Positions 35,756 through 45,860 of a DNA stretch of 64,000 nucleotides are shown piece after piece. Position 1 is the stretch's first letter, and each line of letters starts with the position of its first letter. Source of the stretch: Tubiluchus corallicola (lineage: Eukaryota; Priapulida; Priapulimorpha; Priapulimorphida; Tubiluchidae); assembly GCA_030141605.1 (NCBI GenBank), contig JAQGDQ010002366.1, positions 132,660 to 196,659 of the forward strand, read 5' to 3'. The position numbers and the translations under genes were made by a program. The notes below the pieces were generated by a model. The model made no database searches. It worked only from the letters and a program-made list of their open reading frames with translations, and had not been told where the DNA came from.

Positions 35756-36897
35756 TTATTTCCAACTTAAAGCATCAGCAGCAAGGTTTTGAGCGCCAGC
35801 AATATGCTCAATTGTAAAGCCGTATTCTGAAAGAATGTGTGCCCAGTGACACAAACGTCTGTTATTCGTACGCATTTTTCTGAGCGCAAGCAAACTTCTT
35901 TGATCAGTACGCAATGTAAACTGGTGGCCTTCTAAATAGTAATTTAACTTCTGCACGCAAAATACAACACTCAGAAGTTCACATTCAACTACAGAATATC
36001 TGACTTCGGTGGGTGTAAGCCTACGACTGACATATGTGATAGGCACTTCACCCAAACCATCCATACGATCTTGTGTGAGTACACCACAAAGCTGGCATCT
36101 GTAGTTAGGATAAATGGTTTCGAATAATCAGGGGAATGTAGAACACTGTCAGAAGTTAAAGCATTCTGAAGGGTAAGAAAGCTCTTCTCACAAGCTTCTG
36201 ACCAAGGTACTTGGGTAGGTGCATATTTTTCTGTTAAAGAATACAGAGGTGCAGTGATAGTGCTGAAGTTCTCAATAAAATGTCTGTAGAAGCCAACCAT
36301 TCCTAGGAATCTACGTACTTGAGTTTTTGTTTGTGGCCGTGGAAAATCACATATTTGTTGTAGCTTCTTCTGTTGAGGACGTAGGCGGTTCTTTGCCTCA
36401 CGCAGAGCAAAATGGCACTTGAGTGGCTTAACAGTCAAGCCTGCCTTACGAATGCAAGTAAGCGTGCCATCTACAATTTCCAAGTGATGTGACCAATCTC
36501 GCGACTTGATTAACACATCATCAATGTAACCTCGTGAAGAATCTCTTACGTTTTCTAAAACGCGGTCCATAAGTGACTGTGCAGTACTGGCAGCATTCTG
36601 TAAGCCAAAAGGCATGACGATGAACTCGAACTTACCAGAATCAGTTACAAAAGCTGATATGGGTTGTGATTCAGGGGCAAGCTCGATTTGCCAGTATGCC
36701 TTGGACAAATCAAGTGTCGATATCCAAGCGACGTTGTGAAGATCATCGATTATATCGTCCGGGCGAGGCATTGGATATGGGTTGCAAATTGTACAAGCAT
36801 TTAACTGTCGGTAGTCAATAGTTGGTCGCCAACTATAACAACCAAATAATCTTATTAAACCGTTTTCGCTGCTGTTATAACTGCTGCGAAACCACAT
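35756..36897 (-). pseudogene. Ty3/gypsy reverse transcriptase and RNase H remnant
   Basis: From 36897 downward the minus strand reads TIDYRQLNACTICNPYPMPR, STLDLSKAYWQI, VMPFGLQNA and the catalytic YIDD box (36517-36528), then the RT connection FLGMVGFYRHFIENF and RNase H start ILTTDAS. A frameshift near 36060 moves to a second frame with YVSRRLTPTEVRYSVVECEL, LRTDQRSL and HIAGAQNLAADALS, ending at 35756. No integrase follows. The normal start of the RT frame and all of gag/protease are absent. Confidence 0.88.
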
Positions 36898-37284
36898 TCA
36901 AGTTTTGGCGACCTTGAACCAGCTATCTGTCCGCCGCGGAAAAAATATTTTTCTGACAACTTGATTTTATAAACAAACAGCAAAGCTAACGTATGAGCAA
37001 GGTAAAATTTGACCTAGAAATGGCTATATCTAGTTTAGAGAAACAAATTAGATTATACAGCCTGTACTGAATAAATTCTTGGAAAATTCCAGTGAATTAA
37101 AGTGATATCTTTCACAGTTACCAAAAGTTTACTAGTCGCTTAATCAGTTTAAGCAATTTGCTAATATTTATGCAACAGGTTGAAAATTATAACATTTTCA
37201 CAACCAACGTAGCAGTTCCACTGCATTTAAGTGCTAATAGGAAGGCAAAATCAATTATATACTATTAATATTAAACTCGGTAAA

Positions 37285-37297
37285 ACTTCTGACACCA
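37285..37297 (-). other. Putative primer-binding site (tRNA-Leu-like)
   Basis: One base inside the 5' LTR, the minus strand reads TGGTGTCAGAAGT. Its complement ACTTCTGACACCA differs by one base from the 3' end (with CCA) of common animal tRNA-Leu, as recalled. Leu primers are used by several gypsy lineages. Confidence 0.65.
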
Positions 37298-37298
37298 A

Positions 37299-38418
37299 TG
37301 TAACATCCTGTGACAATAAAACACGTTTGCAAATTATTTTTGCTTTTATAGATAAGCGTCAGGATTATTATTTCAATTTACAGAGCGAGCATTGTACAGG
37401 ACATTATAAAAAAACAGTCTTTCAGCAAACAACATTAACAAAATAGTAGTTAACCAAAGCGAGGTCTTTTCTCCAGTACTTGGGTGGGACCGGTCCTTCC
37501 TCACGCACGTTAGTAATGCAGCAGAATTTGGTATCCAATGGAGGTCGGCTAAGTTAGCGTCTCTCTCAGTCTACTTTGTGGGCAGCAGGTAGCCTTTTTC
37601 AGGAAGTCTCCACAGCTTTCCATCAAACTGGCAGGACACAGAATAGGACCTCTTGAGATCGGATAATAAGAAGATCATCTCCTCCGAGTTCCCACGCAGA
37701 ACGGGAGCGATTTAGACCATCGAACGTGAAGTCATAGGTGACAGTATCTTCATCCAACGTAAATGTAATTAGGGTATGTAATGAATGCCTAATGTAACAA
37801 TTGTCTCTCAGCAATTGCGTTAAGTGACGAGGTTTCACCAGCAAAACATCGTTCACCAACGAATGAGAAGAACATAATAATGAACAAACCATCCATTCTC
37901 GTTCAATCATCGTATGAAAGAAACCTTGATATAGTTATATCTGACCATTTCTCAACACGGCCATTCTACTCTCTGCCACGTAGGCCAATACCTCTAATAT
38001 CCAGGCCTCGAAAGTTAGTCGACCAATCAGAAACGAGTTCCGGGTGAAGTGACCTCAATAGTACAGCAACGAACCTTTCACATTTGTTCAAACTTGGACA
38101 TAATATTGTCATGAATAAAATTGTTGCTAAACATATTTTCGCTTGAAAAATACAAGTGATGTTGAAACGAAACGAATTTCATCTTCTTCTGCCTAATTAC
38201 ATATTGAAGGTAGCTTGACAGAAACTGGCTTCAATTAATGGATAACTTTATCAAAACTTGGCTACTCTTGGCTAAAGATGGCAGCACAAGATTGGAATAT
38301 TAAATCAATACATCAATATTATCAATCATTAGGTAAACAATTCGTGATACTGTTAAGATTAATACTTAAAGTGAAAAATAATTAGTAGCAGTAATCTGCT
38401 AGATGGGGGACCATCACA
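37299..38418 (-). repeat. LTR (5' LTR of minus-strand element), 1120 bp
   Basis: Direct copy of 34326-35431 with the same TG...CA ends. An open frame inside it (37623-37910, minus) is not conserved with the other LTR and is not a gene. Confidence 0.9.
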
Positions 38419-39335
38419 TTGTAATTAATTTAAACAGAATACAGTGTAAAGCTCAGTATAAGCAGGCAATTCACTGTGCAAAAAGGAATGCTGAAATAGA
38501 GCAAAACTATGTATTTACAAATAAGTTAATAGATCAAAACTATAAAAGTTTGGAAGTCATGGAAATAGATTTATAAAGGTACCAATCAAGTAATAAATAA
38601 GTTAATTGTTAGCAAAGAGGTGGCCATTGAATTTAAATAACACTTTTGTAAGATTTACCAGCCAATAAATAATGACTTGAATGAATTATTGAAAATAAAA
38701 TTACAGTCAATGGATTTGCCAGCTGTGATACAAGTGAGTATTTTATAAGCGTAGAAAACATGAAAATTCAAATGCAAATGTTAGCTTGTGATAAAGCAGC
38801 TGGGTTTGATGCACTAAAAGCAGAACACTTAATTAATGCCCCAGACCTACTTGCTGTACACTTAGCCATACTATTTAATTTAATAATCACTCATTGTTAT
38901 GTTCCTTGATCATTTTTTAAAGGTGTCGTAATTTCTCTAATTAAGGACTCAAGGGGTGACATAACAAATATTAATAATTATAGAGGTATTACTATTAGTG
39001 CTGTTATTTCGAAATTTTGTGAATCTGTATTAGTTGAGAAACTTGAAAATTTCTTCAAAGTGATGAACTTCAAATTGTATATAAAAATGATTCAAGTTGT
39101 TCACATGCTATATTCACTGTACGTGAAACTGATCGTTATTTTAGAACTAATGGTAGTAATATATATTGCGCTTTTCTAGATGCTAGCAAAGCCTTTGATA
39201 AGGTTTTACACTGTGGTCTTTATATCAAATTGATAGACAAATGTGCCTGAATATTTTAAAATACTGATAAGCTGGTACAGTTGACTTAGTTGTTGTATAA
39301 AATGGAATGGTATATGTACAGATTATTTTCCATGA
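38419..39335 (+). mobile_element. LINE fragment, right of the LTR insertion
   Basis: This continues the LINE cut at 34325. It reads YKQAIHCAKRNAEIEQNYVF, NIKIQMQMLACDKAAGFDAL (the AxGxD region), NNYRGITISAVISKFCESVL and FLDASKAFDKVLHCGLYIKL, then CVPEYFKILISWYS with frameshifts. This is RT from the fingers to the early palm. The sequence is truncated before the YADD box. Confidence 0.8.
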
Positions 39336-39402
39336 AATTATGGAATCCTCTATGAAGTTAATAGGTGATAAATAGACCAGGCCAATCCGTCCGTATGAAA
39401 TA

Positions 39403-39518
39403 CAGTAGGCGCCGCTTTATAGACTCACGTTGGGACCGACGTGCTTTGATCCAATTAACCGATGGGTGGAGTATTACAGGTATAAAAATATGAGTCATCA
39501 GCTTACTATGCACTGCAA
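39403..39518. mobile_element. pogo-like transposon end (solo terminal fragment)
   Basis: TA then CAGTAGGCGCCGCTTTATAG begins a terminal segment that aligns for about 115 bp with the inverted end at 57077-57209. Shared words are TTGGGACCGA, CCAATTAACC, GAGTATTAC, TATGAGTCA and TATGCACTGCAA. No matching opposite end is nearby. Confidence 0.65.
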
Positions 39519-39736
39519 GGCTTTTAATGAATTTCAGAAATGAAGTAATGCCTAAATTCCTTTGTGCAGTTACAAATTAGAAAAAATATTTTAAAATATT
39601 AATTTATATAAGTGAATTAGCAATAAATTAAAAAGTATACTATTCTAAATCACAGACTTTTCTAAGTCTGTTTATTTGCAAAAATTACAGAAATTCCTTC
39701 AAAGTCGGCTGCTTCATTTTCTCGCGAAGAAGTTGG

Positions 39737-39744
39737 CCCACAAA
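39737..39744. repeat. 8-bp target-site duplication, left copy
   Basis: CCCACAAA directly before the hAT element, repeated exactly at 40611-40618. Confidence 0.9.
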
Positions 39745-40610
39745 CAGTGGTGTCGTGCCATAGGGACCGGGGGGGGGCAATTTTTTTAGAAAATGTCAAA
39801 AATTTGAAGGGTGTCAGCGTAATGAGACCGGAAAGCAAATTTATTTCCGACTTTTTGACACGCAATAGCGGGCCAGTGCTCCATAATAGAGAATAAGTGA
39901 AATAATAGAGCAAAAACAATGCAAACATTGAAGTCATGTTGAACTAGCCTAGTACCAGAGAGTCAGTTTGTCGAGCTAGCCTAGTACCAGAGAGTTGGTT
40001 TGGGAGATACAAATTGATGAGCCACGGCTCAGCCACCTCCTGATTGGACATTACCGACTCCTTAGCGACTCTTTCCCACCAGTTTGCTGCATAAAAGGGC
40101 GTGATTTTGAGCACATTTCATCATTTTCCTCCTGCTAGGAAAATCTTTGCTAGTTTTTGCTTTCGATTTTAACTATATTTCTTAAACGATGTCAAGGCAG
40201 TCCAATCTGACTTCATTTTTCAAGTCCAACCGTGTTCCCGCAATTTGTCAAGAATGCTCTCCGCAGTACAATGAGTCAGGCACGACTGAGTGACCCGATG
40301 ATCCTTGCAGTTGAGGCTGAGAAAACAAAGAATATGGACTTGAAGTCTGTGGTTGAGCTCTTCTGGAGTGATGTTCTGCGTCGGATTCCTGACAGCTAAT
40401 AAATACTTAATTAAATTTTAATTTTAATTAAGTTTCCGTTGCTATAGCTTTAAGTTAAATGCCAGTTGGGAATAAATAAATCATTTTTCTTGCACGCAAA
40501 ATACTGTTTATTTTTTTTCAAAATTATACGTTTTCTTAAACAGTTAACTTCCGCCATTATATACAGTCGGGCCCCCCTCCCCAATTTTTTTTTGGTGCAC
40601 GATGCCCCTG
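39745..40610 (+). mobile_element. hAT element, internally deleted (866 bp)
   Basis: The left end CAGTGGTGTCGTGCCA and the right end, complement CAGGGGCATCGTGCACC, are inverted repeats, each followed by a G-run or C-run and an A/T-run. Exact 8-bp duplications CCCACAAA flank the element, the hallmark of hAT. The interior has a TATA-like CATAAAAGGG (about 40091) and a short frame of transposase remnants. The small size shows an internal deletion, so it depends on another source of transposase. Confidence 0.92.
40190..40399 (+). pseudogene. hAT transposase remnant: N-terminus fused to C-terminus
   Basis: From ATG near 40190 the frame reads MSRQSNLTSFFKSNRVPAI. After a frameshift near 40250 another frame gives ALRSTMSQARLSDPMILAVE, then DLKSVVELFWSDVLRRIPDS and a stop at 40397-40399. 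The second part resembles the C-terminal dimerisation tail of hAT transposases (LRSTMSxxRLSxLxxL, family knowledge). The catalytic DDE core is absent. Confidence 0.65.
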
Positions 40611-40618
40611 CCCACAAA
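40611..40618. repeat. 8-bp target-site duplication, right copy
   Basis: CCCACAAA directly after the hAT right end, identical to 39737-39744. Confidence 0.9.
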
Positions 40619-40908
40619 GTTCTTGTAATTATAAAAACGTTGAAAATCTGTTGTTGTGAGTGAATTAAACAGTTTTGAATCGTCTGCTCACTGACATTGT
40701 TTTTATTTGCTGTACGATGTTTACTTTTGTAAGTCACTAGGAATACTAGCTGATTATACTGTACCTACTGTATAAGACACTGCTGAACTTGTAAAACGTT
40801 TAGTGGAAAATGAATTTTATAAAGACCTAAACACCAGAAACTTTTTGTGAAATAATAAACTTGTATATATCGTAATTTATTTTAGATGTGAATTTGATTG
40901 TATTGTAA

Positions 40909-40949
<41 letters not shown>
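40909..40949. repeat. TTA microsatellite
   Basis: About 13 uninterrupted TTA triplets. Confidence 0.9.
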
Positions 40950-40951
<2 letters not shown>

Positions 40952-41446
40952 CTAATTTTCAATGAAATTATAACTTGTCACTTCTTGACCCATGACGTGT
41001 TGGCCAAAGGTAAAGCAAACACAGTCAATGTACACCAATCAATTTGTCTCATTGAGATCGCTGCAGAAAACAAATAATGAGTGTTTTTAAATCATTAAAA
41101 GATTTGCTGACAAAAACTAATCCCTCGTTCTTTTACCAAAGTACGTAAAATTTCCTGTAAAACTTTTAGAGGATTAATGTGGCCAACTCGGGCTTCATAG
41201 CCATGCAAGCCCATCAGTATTATAAAATGATCAGCTTTGGGTTGAAATGCTTCTTCGTAAAGCAGTTACCTCAGTTAGGTTGTTAATTGTCTCTTCGGGC
41301 ATTTAGTGGGATGTACTGTCAACCTAATCTGTAGAAGATAGCCTGTTGTTAAATGATTGCACATTATTGTAGTTGAAAATAACTACTATTTAATTTTAAC
41401 TTACTCAAAATGTTTTTACTGTTAATTACCATGTTGTTATTTTTAG

Positions 41447-41529
41447 AGTTGCGCATTCATCTGAAGTGGAAAGTTTCCATTCCATGTTTCAATATTTGGA
41501 GGATCCAGCTATACAAAAGGACAAAGCTG
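41447..41529 (+). CDS. PI4KA: PI4KA exon l
   Basis: 83 nt, residues 517-544 plus a split Gly: VAHSSEVESFHSMFQYLEDP, then AIQKDKAG. It matches the family FQVMFCYFEDKAIQKDKSG. Acceptor TTTTAG, donor GTAATG. It ends in phase 1. Confidence 0.95.
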
Positions 41530-42249
41530 GTAATGAACTCTTTTGTTTATTAGACAAATTATTTATTAGACTTTTTTATTGTTTCCATTTGAAACGGAAC
41601 CCATTTGTAAATTCTTGTCGAATAATTTCCACCTGCTTCTTTCATCCATAGATGAGTTTGCATAATTAACAAGCTTGTCTAAAGGGAGTCACAGATGCAA
41701 TTTTGGCACTTGTGGGTAAACTTTTGTTATTTTTGTTTGACTACCAATTGCTGATCTTGAATTCTTCTGGAACTCTGTGAATCTTTTTGTCTGTTTTTAA
41801 CTCAGTCTTTGTCTTATATCAATTGCTGAAATTCTGTAAAAAATTAAGTACTTTAAATTAACAAGTTTGTGTTTTTTTTAGAATCATTGATTATTGATTA
41901 TAAACCATTTTGGCTATTTCTGTCATATTTTTGCTGCTTGAATTAATAATTCATTAATGATGATAATTAATGACAATTTACTCAGTTGTGCTATGATACA
42001 CAAATATACATAAAAACACAAGGCCTAAATACCCCACAGAACAAGTACAAAAGTATTTACAAATTCACCAGGCTCACAAATTAAGTGTTATGGTAGAAAT
42101 ATTTTAGATTAGTTTTAAAACAGTTAAAATCAGTAATTGATTGCAAGCTAAAAGGAATTTTACTCCATTCTCATTTACAGGCCATTTATTCAGGCAAAAA
42201 AACACACGGAACACTGACCCTTCTATGATCAGTCACAGCTAGTGTAAAA

Positions 42250-42985
42250 CTATCCTAAGACATAAAATTTACTGAATCATTGCATTCAGAACTTCGTTTG
42301 TGTCCATGGGGCAGGCTGATGAGTAGACACAACATGGTCACATAAATTAACATGATTACTGAGTATATTACTAAGAGAAAAGAGGAATTTGTAAGCAAAT
42401 TAACAGATAAATTTCTATGCAAAGTAGCATCATGGCGACTAATATTTACTAGATCAGTATGTAAATCTGAAATGAATGACTCCAGCTCTGTTGATTTCAT
42501 ATTACGAACTTGAATTCAATTGCGTTTAGTATGTACACAACCATTTACAGTGATGGTAAGGTACAGATGATGAGACACAGAATGAAGGGGTTCAACCCGA
42601 ACATCAGTCAATGTTGTCATTTGAACTTGAAAGAATGTGACCAGTAATGTATCGATGTGAGTTGTATTATTCACGTACTGAATCCAAGAACCTGACTCCA
42701 ACCGATCATGGTACTTGTTGGCATCTGCACAATTCATGTCACGTACTGAATCCAAGAACCTGACTCCAACCGATCATGGTACTTGTTGGCATCTGCACAA
42801 TTCATGTCATCATAATGAAAGTTGAAAACGAATGTCTTGTAATCAGAGTTTAGAAAAACTTTCTCAATAATGAAAGTAGCACAGTTAATAAGGGCAACAC
42901 TTCCGCCGCATGCTTGTCTCAGAATGTGAAGAAATCTATAACACGACGGAGGGGTCAATTCTGCAATCATAAGAAGGTCACTTTC
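42250..42985 (-). mobile_element. LINE endonuclease fragment with internal duplication
   Basis: Reading down the minus strand: HILRQACGGSVALINCATF, DYKTFVFNFHYD, then CADANKYHDRLESGSWIQYV, TTHIDTLLVTFF, LTDVRVEPLHSVSHH and the linker MKSTELESFISDL. This follows the C-terminal half of a CR1/L2-like APE endonuclease (DANKFHDLLESFGLIQHV-type). The normal catalytic SDH is SHH. A 68-bp duplication splits the frame. Confidence 0.75.
42672..42807. repeat. 68-bp perfect tandem duplication
   Basis: A unit beginning CACGTACTGAATCCAAGAAC occurs at 42672-42739 and again at 42740-42807 without visible change. It must postdate the LINE insertion that contains it. Confidence 0.92.
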
Positions 42986-43567
42986 TTCATCATTTAATCA
43001 CTACCTATGTTTCTCGTCTTCCGATTCCCTTCAAGTAAAATTTTTTGGACTGCATTTCCACCTCCAAATTTACTACTACATTACACATGATGTTCATAAT
43101 AACTTGACATGACTGATTCCTTAGATTCTTGACATGTTAAGGAATGCAAAACCAACACAGATGAAAAAAATAGTACTGTAAGTTTAAACTTTTGCACTTT
43201 AAAAATGTTGTATTGCTCATTTAAATAGACTGAAGATAGATCTGAAAGGATATTACTGTTTTAAATGTTTATTATCCAAATAACGTCATTTTTCCAGTCG
43301 CCACACTTTTCGTGACCCCTGATCTTTCTGAGCAACAACGGTTGCCTGCTTGTGATATCACAAAGAAATATTAATCAAAAATAGCAAAGCAAAACACTGG
43401 CAGTTTTATTGGTAAAATCATCAGCCACAACGTCAAAAAATCTGAGGTGCTAAGAGTTATCCTAATCAAAAAACTATCCTAGCATACCTTTCCTTGTATA
43501 TTAAACTTACACATTTATTTTATACTGTGTTTAATTTAATGCAAACTATTGTTATATTGTTCATCAG

Positions 43568-43638
43568 GTATGTGGCAATGCATCAGTGTAGTCAGCGATA
43601 AAGTCTTCAAAGTTTTTCTCGATAAAATGACTCGTAAG
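43568..43638 (+). CDS. PI4KA: PI4KA exon m
   Basis: 71 nt, residues 545-568: GMWQCISVVSDKVFKVFLDK then MTRK. Family: MMQCVIAVADKVFDAFL. Acceptor CATCAG, donor GTAACA. It ends in phase 0. Confidence 0.94.
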
Positions 43639-43769
43639 GTAACATTTCTTATAACAGTGCTTTTTCTTGCATGTTGGTGTAGTAACAGTAGTTTGTTTAT
43701 TTACGGCATTGCTTATCAAAAATATTTTCTGACTTAATCCAAGCTAATTTATATAGGAACTCACAGTAT

Positions 43770-44319
43770 TATAAAAAGAAAACAACGTTTATTAGGAACG
43801 TTAAGATATAAAATGTTAAAAAGCATGTCACAATGACCTGCTTACAGCCTTCAGTCATCTTCAGTGATAGAATGCACAAACAAACAACAAGCGTACAGTA
43901 GAGAAATTCACCAATTATATATTTAGAAGAAAGCCAAATATGTAATAAAATAACAGGGCTGTAGAAAAAAAGAGTTACAGTAAAGGTTTAATTAACTAGG
44001 TGTTTGTAAACAAAGTGAACGGAATTGAATTATTTTGCACATTAAGAGAAGATTTGCTAGGGTACATAGATAAACTTTCTTTTATTAATAGGTCCAAGTT
44101 ATTTGCAGCTTTGGTCACAATGCTGAAATTATTAAAATTAGCATTTTGGCCAGAGGCAAAGATATGGTCGTGAATGCTAGACCGAGGAGGACTTTTTAAT
44201 TTCTTGCCAGTTCTAGATGAAATGATCAGATGTTCACATATTCTGACTTTAAAATGTCTGGACAGTTTGTATAAAGTATGCAACCTAACTAACCAATGAG
44301 ACCAATTCTTTCTGTTCAC
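43770..44319 (-). mobile_element. Penelope-like element, GIY-YIG end and 3' tail
   Basis: The minus frame 44319-43996 reads LYKLSRHFKVRICEHLIISS, RTGKKLKSPPRSSIHDHIFA, FNNFSIVTKAANNLDLLIKE and YPSKSSLNVQNN, the GIY-YIG C-terminus of a Penelope-like ORF. A tail with CACTGAAGATGACTGAAGGC and AATAAACGTTG runs to about 43770. The same family occurs at 200-860. Confidence 0.82.
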
Positions 44320-44900
44320 GATACTGTCACTTATTCTATTTCAAAACATTTAGTACCTATTTGTGAACCCATTACTTATAATGAATACACTGTTAAGGAT
44401 TCATTCAACTTTGTTAAAGAAATTTCTTTCTGAATAATTGCAGTGAACTTGTTATGGTCAGTTTTGACATTACTAAGGAATCCACTTGTTGAAACCATCG
44501 ATATCTGTATTCGTTCTCTCTTTAATAATATTGATCTTGTTAGTAATCTCAGCTCAGAGTATTTGTGCCATCTGTGGTAAGTTTCTGTAAAAAATGTACA
44601 ATTTCTGTTTAATAATGCTTTATATGAGCAAATTCAAGGAGCTGGGATGGGCCTACCATTTACCTAGCTATGCTTTTACTGTATCTCTTTCTTTTCTATA
44701 GATCCATTAATTTATTACATACTTGGCTTCCCTATAAATATATAATTAATGAATTTCCTTGCTATAGGATCTGCCTACATAAAACTGGTTGTTTGTGTAA
44801 TCTACAATTGAAGATGACTGCAGCCTGCTATCGAAATGTATGTCACATGTTTTTTAACATTTCATATCTTAAAGCTTTTAATAAAAGTTGTTATTTCTTT
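44320..44900 (+). mobile_element. Penelope-like RT fragment, head-to-head with the previous one
   Basis: The + strand reads, with frameshifts, DTVTYSISKHLVPICEPI, ELVMVSFDIT, VETIDICIRSLFNN and the RT segment FLFNNALYEQIQGAGMGLP (44604-44660). An AT-rich tail then has GAAGATGACTGCAGCCTGCT, ATCGAAATGT and AATAAAAGTTG (about 44812-44890). RT palm before the A/Y box, followed directly by the tail, means the thumb and GIY-YIG were lost. Confidence 0.75.
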
Positions 44901-44970
44901 TTACAATTTATGGCTTTTATATTGTGTAATTTACTTAAGAAAACTATCTGTATTTTTCAAATTGTTACAG

Positions 44971-45095
44971 CCAGCTACAGTGGAGAGAGACTATGAATTA
45001 GAAATACATGCACAGTTCTTATTAGTGAAATTCAATCATATAATGAGAAGAATACGTCGGGTTGCTGACACTTACTTAGCTGGACTTGTTGACAA
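44971..45095 (+). CDS. PI4KA: PI4KA exon n
   Basis: 125 nt, residues 569-609 plus a split Lys: [20 protein letters not shown], then [20 protein letters not shown]. Family: ERHAQFLLVNFNHI and [18 protein letters not shown]. Acceptor TTACAG. The donor GTACTT follows AA rather than AG and is the weakest in the gene, but the phase to exon o is exact. Confidence 0.95.
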
Positions 45096-45414
45096 GTACT
45101 TAATGTTTAAATTAATTCTATTTTGTTAACTTTCCTTAGTCTGTCTGTATGAGTTACCTTCTAATTTATAATTTCTAAATAATTACATCTGCTTGTGGTG
45201 TTAAAATCATTAAGTGTAACTTACCAAGGAAAAATTTTTCAGTTATATTAATTACATAAATTTACATGTAAAAACTGCAAAATTTTTTATTTTTACATTA
45301 GTTGTGCATTTGCTGAAGGGAAAAATACCAGGTCTACATTTTGGTCAAAATCCCACAGTATTATTTAAAAAAATAGTGTAAAAGGGGGCGTTAGCATTTC
45401 GAAAATATTCTCTT
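45096..45414. other. Intron, nothing recognised
   Basis: AT-rich intron start without structure. Confidence 0.5.
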
Positions 45415-45860
45415 CTCAGTCAAGAATCTGATGTCGTAGTGATGTCACGGTGACCTCATGCATGATCTCATAATGAGGTCAAAATCATGAACTCTGGTGA
45501 GCTAAATTTATAACCATGCTGAGCTGAAGCCACATGCTGTGAGGTCACACATGAGTAGGTTGTAGGCTCTGTCTGACATCATAATTATGACCATTTTATT
45601 AGCTCGCATTTATGAAATCACTATGGTCTCATGCTTATGATGTTTCTATGAGGTTATGCACATGAGTAGATTGTGAGGTCAATCTGATATCATGATTTTG
45701 ACTACCATATGACCTCATGCTTTTCAGCCCAATATGACATCATTATGCTCTCTTGCTTGTGACCTCTTGCCTATGAGTATCCTATGACATCAGGATGACA
45801 CCAGAACTTCATCATTTTCATGACCTCATGCTTATGAGTTAGTCTTGAGCATATTATGAC
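45415..45860. repeat. Cluster of TGACCTCA/TGACATCA words
   Basis: Within about 445 bp, TGACCTCATG, TGACATCA, TGAGGTCA and relatives recur many times, in both orientations and spaced 10-60 bp, often followed by CTTATGAG. This looks like a degenerate short tandem or nested repeat. The words also resemble nuclear-receptor half-sites and bZIP sites, but function is not shown. Confidence 0.65.

Larger units (their letters stand above)
34326..38418 (-). mobile_element. Ty3/gypsy-type LTR retrotransposon, internally deleted
   Basis: Two direct LTRs (34326-35431 and 37299-38418) flank only about 1.87 kb, which holds RT and RNase H on the minus strand. No gag zinc knuckle, protease or integrase was found, so both ends of the coding region are lost. 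The primer site and purine tract are in the expected places for minus orientation. LTR differences and a frameshift show it is old and cannot move on its own. It is inserted in a + strand LINE. Confidence 0.88.

Noticed and set aside
37623-37910. 95-residue frame on the minus strand
   Set aside because: It lies inside an LTR and is not open in the other LTR copy.
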